From the NCBI GenBank assembly GCA_032821775.1, contig JAVLRN010000010.1:1364001-1428000 (forward strand): a stretch of DNA of 64,000 bases, in the 5' to 3' direction. The notes under the pieces were generated by a model. It was not told where the DNA came from. It saw only the letters and a list, made by a program, of their open reading frames with translations, and did no database searches. Position 1 is the first letter of the stretch. Each line of letters starts with the position of its first letter. The position numbers and the translations under genes are program-made. This document shows, piece after piece, positions 58,622 through 64,000 of this stretch. The stretch comes from Sanguinoderma infundibulare (Eukaryota; Basidiomycota; Agaricomycetes; Polyporales; Polyporaceae).

Positions 58622-59677
58622 GGATGGAGTACAGGTTAAAGTGAGACGATCAACAACCGCCGAAGCCAGGATTTCTGAACATGAGGCAGATTCGGGCCAA
58701 GTGGGGATGAGAAGGTTGATGGGCTCTCCAACGATCACCAAGCTGTGTCTGCAGTATAAGTCGATATAAACCAGGCAAACCTTTGTTTACAAAGCATATC
58801 ACGTAAGCACACCCTTTTCAAGATTCTAATGCCCTTGTGCTACACAATCTCTCTCTCTCTAAGTACTGCTTCTGCGACCTCAACTGAGCCTCCGACTTAT
58901 GTGATGGACTGAAGCTCGTCGACGTTCGGCCGTTTGCCACACCGTGGAACTTGAGAAACAATGTCATGGGGAATCCCTTCACGAATGACGGAGCGGAACC
59001 TAGGAAGACACTTCAAGTAAACTCGTGATCCGTGTGCCCGATGGAAGCCGACGAGGAGGGCGAGGAGCATCGGGGGGGCAGAGCTGTCGGAGCGCTCGGT
59101 GTTGGACGAAGAGAAGACGACGACTATTAAGGAGGGTCCCAGCGCAGCAAGGATGCTGGAAGCAATTGATTGCTGGCACGGCCTGGCACAGGAAGGCGTG
59201 TCTCGGCTGCTGCAGGTTTTGTATAGAGGCAACTGGGCGTCTGAAAGACTTCCAAACTCGAGACCTTGAGAGGTCTGTCTTGAGCTTGAAGGACGGAGAG
59301 CGCAAGGACTCAAGTACTCACCACGAAGCACATTTCCCATGTAACATCCTGTATGACATCATGATGTACAAAACAGTATTTTATACCACCACCACAAGGC
59401 CCGTCAATACTGCCAGACAGTCGGAGGAATGCCTACGGAATACTCACTGCTTTTCTTCTTTGCATAGAGGCCTGGTCCTAAATGAATGTTTCGACCTACG
59501 GGGTAGGTAGCCATCCGTGGCTCGTAACTAGTTCCCCAGTATCCTTAAGCCAACCCAAACCAGTAAGAGCCTTGGATATCCTCCCATAAATAATGTATGT
59601 TGCAGCACAACATCGCAGTACACACTTTATATTAGCTTAAAATCCAGATTCGACAGTCGAGCAACCTATACTCACTT
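58622..59677. other. Intergenic region between ATG1 and FOL1
   Basis: About 1 kb. Contains a CT microsatellite (about 58848-58860) and overlapping open frames on both strands (58897-59340 minus, 59025-59510 plus) with no recognised domain; neither is called. Confidence 0.45.
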
Positions 59678-62476
59678 TTACGACCATAACGCCGAACTGA
59701 TCCTCACCACATCCCCCAACCCGAGGACATCATGTACCCGCGCCACGTTTGCCCCCTGCTGCACCGCGCAACTCACTGCCGCTGCCGTCGCGAAGTCCCG
59801 CTCGGCCGGCCTCGTCTGGCGTCCTTCATAGCTTCCCCCGTCAGTTTTGTCCGGCTGCTGCAGCAACGCACCCAAGTACGACTTCCTTGACGTCCCGATG
59901 AGTAGCGGATACCCTTCGAGCGGATTCCGAACCGGGCGCGACGCCGGCGCATCCTTCATATTCGTGTTCCGTAGATGAAGCCGGTACGGAGCCACGATGC
60001 TGGCCGCATCCCGGAGCACCTCGAGGTTGCCCTCGACCCCCTTGCTGAACCCAATCCCGGGGTCGACCATGACGAACCACCTGCGTACCCCTCCCGGGCC
60101 CTTGACAGCCTTCTCGACCTTCGCCCCCAGCTCGATCCGCACGCCCTCGAGTACAGCACCGCTCCCATTGACGTCCTTCGCATAATCGTAGGCTGAGTAG
60201 TCCCTGTTCTCCGCCGCCTGTCCGCGGGAGTGCATCATCACCACAGGGACCGCGAGGTCGCGCGCCACCTGCCGCATCTTTGCGAAGTGCACCTCGGACT
60301 GCCCCGTAGGCGGGTACTCCATCCCGCTGAACGCACAGACGTCGTTGATGCAGTTCGCGCCCGCATGCACGGCCTCCTCCGCGACCTCCCATCGAAAGGT
60401 GTCGACGGAGATCAGCGGCGAAGGGGCAGCGGCTGTGTGCTCGCGGATCGCCTGGATGACGGGCACGACGCGCGAGAACTCCTCCTCGGCGGAGACATAC
60501 GCTGCAGCTGGGCGTGTCGAGTATCCGCCGATGTCGATGATGTTGGCCCCTGCGGAGACGGCGGATGAAGTGTACGAGAGCGCATCGGGAAGCGCGTAGT
60601 TGACAGAGCCGTCAGAAAAGGAGTCTGGAGTTGCGTTGAGCGTTGCCATGATGTACGTCTTGCGGGCAGGTAGCTTGCCCCTAGAGCTATCCGGGCTGAT
60701 GGGGTATGACCAGTAAGTCGCAGTTGGGGGAACAGCAGGGAGCTTGAGTCCAGACGCAGACTGCGAGGTTTCATCGGTGAGTGGGAGGGGGTAGCGCGGG
60801 AATGGTATGACTTTGTGCATTGCCTGTCCGTCCCTTGGCTGGTCCATCAGCTCAGAGAGCAGAGTGCCAACAGTCTTTGCGGTTCCAGGGACGACGTGGT
60901 CAGGGATCATACTGGAGAATCGATGGTCAGGAAATGAAAGCATAGCACAAACACAAAAGAACTTACTCGGCCAACGGACGCAGGACAAATTCTCGTTCTG
61001 AAACACGGGGATGTGGAATGACAAGTTCACCCTGGAGATTGTCTAGGTTTGCTCGCGTCGACTCAGGCCTGGTGTCCAAGACGAGGTCGTCGTACGTGAC
61101 GATGTCTAAATCGATCACTCGAGGCCCATTCCGGAATGTCACTGTCCGTCCGACGCTCTCCTCGATCTGCTTCACGTACGACAACAAGTCGCGTGGCCCT
61201 AGGTCGGTTTCAATCTAATAAAGCTGGGATAAGTGGTCGACTAGGCCACGGTGCGATGGAGAAACTCACCATACATGCACAATTGATAAACCGAGGCTGA
61301 TCCTCGACGTACATCGGCGCCGTCTCGTACATGAAGCTCGTGTCAACGACCGCAATTCGCTGAACCCCGCCCCACTTCTCGATGTCAAGAGTGGTTGTTT
61401 CCAGAAGCCGGAGAGCGCACTCAATGTTCGCAAACCGATCTCCAATGTTCGCCCCGATGGCAATTGCGGCGCGGTGTGGTAGCGAATGCGCTGGCGAAGG
61501 TAAGATAGATGCCAAGCTGGAACTCGAAGGCGAGTCTGTGAAGTCGCTCCGGACGGCCTGGGAGGTAGGCGTCGTGGAGCTCGAAGACGCCACCTGTGAG
61601 GATTCGGGGAAGAGATCCTTCAATGTGCGAGCAACTTCAACCTCTGCGGACTCCGCCCCAAGGATCGCGCTCGGTTTCGAAACGCGTACGTTGACGATTG
61701 AGCCTTTGTCTTCGAGGAAGGAGAGGACGACCCTGGCGATCCCGGATGCAAGCGCCTCGACGGTGAGGTATTTCGAGTCTTCTACAAACTGTATGCGCGA
61801 CATCATTGCCTGGTCGACTATATGCGGCCCTTCTGCGCGGTACGTACGTCGAATATCCGCTGCTCGAGTGTCCGGAAATCAAGAGGTTGTTGCCGCTCCA
61901 TCCTTCTCGTGATCGACGCATTGACCCGCACGCGCTGCTTCCTTTGCCGTTCGTGAGGGTGAATGCCAACGACGGCGTACGCGAGGATGTCCTCGAAGAA
62001 GAACGTCTCCTCGGCCGGCCTCGGCTTCGTGACCTCCAGGCCGAATGCCGTACCGTACAGCAGCGCCTTCGTCCGCGCGATGCGCACCGTGAAGCTCGGC
62101 ACCTCCGAGTACTGCGAAGCATATACCTGGCAGACCCGGTCCACGAACGCCTCCAGGGACGGGAAGACCTCCGATTCGACGATCGCGATCATCCCAGACG
62201 CGAGCGTCGAGTAGTTCACCGAGTGCGCGAGGTCGTCCGTCGCGGCCGCGTTGCGCACGTCGTGCGCGAAGCTGAAGCTCACGAGCACCGGCTGGGGCTG
62301 GGGCACCGCCTTGGGCCATCGCGAGCCGTCCGAGAAGGAGACGGTGAGCGCGAGGTCGTTCACGCGCACGTAGTCCGAGTCTGGGGCTCCGCGGCTCGTC
62401 TGGAGGATTCCTGGACTGCAGGCCTGCTGTGAGCGCATCTGCTGCATGCAGAGGCGAGGGCGAATACGTACCCCAT
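59678..62476 (-). CDS. FOL1: Trifunctional folate synthesis protein (DHNA aldolase, HPPK, DHPS)
   Basis: Domain order: two FolB-like repeats (first from DYVRVNDLALTVSFSD; second including the TKALLYGTAFGLEVTK region through YLTVEALASGIARVVLSFL), then HPPK (AAIAIGANIGDRFANIECAL; FRNGPRVIDLDIVTYDDL; LVIPHPRVSEREFVLRPLAE), then DHPS (YIMATLNATPDSFSDGSVNY; AGANIIDIGGYSTRP; WFVMVDPGIGFSKG; LIGTSRKSYLG). Together these make 6-hydroxymethyl-dihydropterin, add diphosphate, and join p-aminobenzoate to give dihydropteroate; DHPS is the sulfonamide target. The start is uncertain. A 5-nt coding first exon (62476) with good splice sites reads MGPGILQ; the unspliced alternative starts at 62447. It shares a 204-bp divergent promoter with EMC2. 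Confidence 0.93.
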
Positions 62477-62680
62477 CGTGGTGGAATGAGGACAAAGAGA
62501 GATGCTGGCGAAGATTGGCTTCCTCGTTCAATCGCACCTCTTCGTCGGTAGACGCAGAGTATCGGAGCCGCCCGCTCCGCCTTCGTGGCTACCACTTGCG
62601 TTGAGACCTGTTCAGTCGCACCAAGCTCGACCCTCGCTACACTGTAGGCTTCTTCGTGCTCTTCGCTTTCTGTTCCCGAC

Positions 62681-63837
62681 ATGGAATACACGTACTCTCT
62701 GCAAAAGCTAGCCGCGTACCAGCCACGGAAGACCAAGAAGTCGAAGGATACATTCGATGCGGGGCTCGTTCTCCTCGAGCGGGGTGGATTCGCGAGCAAG
62801 GGCGAGGAAGGTGCGGGTCACGCATGCAAGCTTCGTCCCCATTTTGACTCGGCTTGACTCTCGTGAAGGATGGGACGCAATAGAGAAGCTGGCATTGGCC
62901 GCCATTGACCAAGAAAACCTGGAGGTCGCTGACGTGCGTGTGCATCCGCGGAGAGTCTTGTATGCGTCCTCACGTCCATCCTGTGCCCTTGGTTAGAGGT
63001 GCATTAAGCTCCTCGTCGACAAGTTCCCCGGTTCCCCGCGCGTGGATTGTCTCGAGGGTATCCGCATGGAGGCCACTGAGTCCCCGGAGATCGTCTTGGA
63101 GTACTATGACCAACTCCTCGAAGCAGATTCGTCCAACGCGGTATGTCCTCGTATCCTCCTCACGCTTGCTCCCTTCGCTTATGCTCTCTTCGCCCACTAG
63201 GCGATCTGGCGGCGCAAAGCCTCCGTCCTGCGGCGCGCGGGCAAAATCGAGCGCGCCGTTCAAGAGCTCTCCACGATGCTCGACACCTTCTACACCGAGC
63301 CCGACGGCTGGCTCGAGCTCGCCGACCTTTACGCCTCCTGTCAGCAGTACACGTACGCCCTCCAGTCCCTCTCCCACGCGCTCCTTCTCTCGCCCCAGAA
63401 CCCGTCATACTTCCTCCAGTACGCCGAGACGGCCTACCTTGCCGAGGACGTCCCGCTCGCGCTCAAGACCTTCCTGCACGTCGTGGACATGACTGACGAT
63501 GACGACAATGATCTCGCACCGAGCGACTCGATACCTACTGGGATCACGCTGAGGGCGTGGTTTGGCGCGAGGCTTGTGCGTTCTCCCCTCTCTTTGTCAT
63601 CGGACTGCTACAATATGCTAACCTCGGCGTATTCAGTGCACTCGCAAGCTCATGTCAGAACCTCGATCTGCTTCAAATTCTGCCTCACAAACGGCCGCAC
63701 CAAACACGTCAAATCTCTCCCTTCTGGACGACCTCGCAACCGAACGGCTGCGTACAGCCTACTTGAACGTCAAGAATCAGTCACCCCCAGCAGGGGAGGC
63801 GGACTTCACCGCTGCCGTAGCCACACTTGTAAAGTAG
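62681..63837 (+). CDS. EMC2: ER membrane protein complex subunit 2 (TPR protein, TTC35)
   Basis: Five exons (62681-62810, 62869-62933, 62997-63140, 63201-63575, 63637-63837) give 304 aa. Blocks: WDAIEKLALAAIDQENLEVA, then DRCIKLLVDKFPGSPRVDCL, EYYDQLLEADSSNA, AIWRRKASVLRRAGKIERAV, DGWLELADLYASCQQYTYAL and LSPQNPSYFLQYAETAYL. The repeats are tetratricopeptide-like and match Emc2. Family knowledge: EMC2 is a cytosolic scaffold subunit of the EMC insertase for tail-anchored and multipass proteins. The third exon's acceptor GGTTAG keeps the RCIK segment in frame. Length is typical. Confidence 0.92.
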
Positions 63838-64000
63838 TAGCAGACGACCTGCATCCCATGACAGCTCTATACCCCGGAGTATATTCCCTTGTGCCTGCTT
63901 ACGGTGTATCTGCAACATGAAAGCGAGATGCGAATGATACATATGCTGCTGCTCCAAACCAACCGACTCTCCATAGCCGTCGTGGGCGACGCGGCAGGCT

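Noticed and set aside
58897..59510. Overlapping open frames on both strands between ATG1 and FOL1
   Set aside because: No domain recognised, no consistent splicing, and the two strands compete equally. A short mitochondrial ribosomal protein was considered, but the Cys pattern does not fit.

Overview
This is nuclear DNA of an agaricomycete basidiomycete, most likely a wood-decaying white-rot fungus of the Polyporales type. The evidence is gene style and content. Coding is GC-rich and split by many 50-70 nt GT-AG introns. F-box and FunK1-like families are present, along with a short-type manganese peroxidase, an aryl-alcohol dehydrogenase and two heme-thiolate peroxidases. I name no species.

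Layout. 1-11.9 kb: 3' end of a probable arrestin-like protein, a secreted S41 peptidase, an F-box protein and a C7orf25/DUF1308 protein whose coding-like DNA runs past its stop. 12-20 kb (minus strand): a 10-exon manganese peroxidase, exopolyphosphatase PPX1 and a DYG-type protein kinase. 20-25 kb: ISD11, a frameshifted relic, SFM1 copy 1 and two tRNA-Lys(CTT) genes. 25-32 kb: an F-box protein, RCF1, URM1, heme-thiolate peroxidase HTP1 and a third tRNA-Lys. 32-46 kb: a decayed FunK1-like kinase, two more F-box genes, a very large SDS3-like protein, a small type I membrane protein and a DUF4743/Nudix protein. 47-53 kb: HTP2, a fourth tRNA-Lys, SFM1 copy 2, a broken ISD11 fragment, RPC34 and a FunK1 scrap. 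53-64 kb: aryl-alcohol dehydrogenase, ATG1, FOL1 and EMC2.

The most striking structure is a mosaic of duplicated blocks. The order tRNA-Lys / SFM1 / ISD11 at 20.4-23.7 kb reappears inverted at 48.4-50.5 kb. Both SFM1 copies are intact, but the second ISD11 is a stop-interrupted fragment. The HTP / tRNA-Lys pair also occurs twice. An approximately 80-bp dispersed repeat (24.4 and 42.2 kb) looks like a small retroposed element.

Functionally the window mixes housekeeping genes (Fe-S assembly, tRNA thiolation, Pol III, folate, autophagy, ER membrane complex, respiratory supercomplexes) with lignocellulose-related oxidoreductases. Gene models were spliced by hand. Summed exon lengths divide by three for MnP, PPX1, the DYG kinase, ISD11, SFM1 copy 2, RCF1, URM1, both HTPs, AAD, EMC2 and DUF1308. 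Other exon boundaries are approximate.
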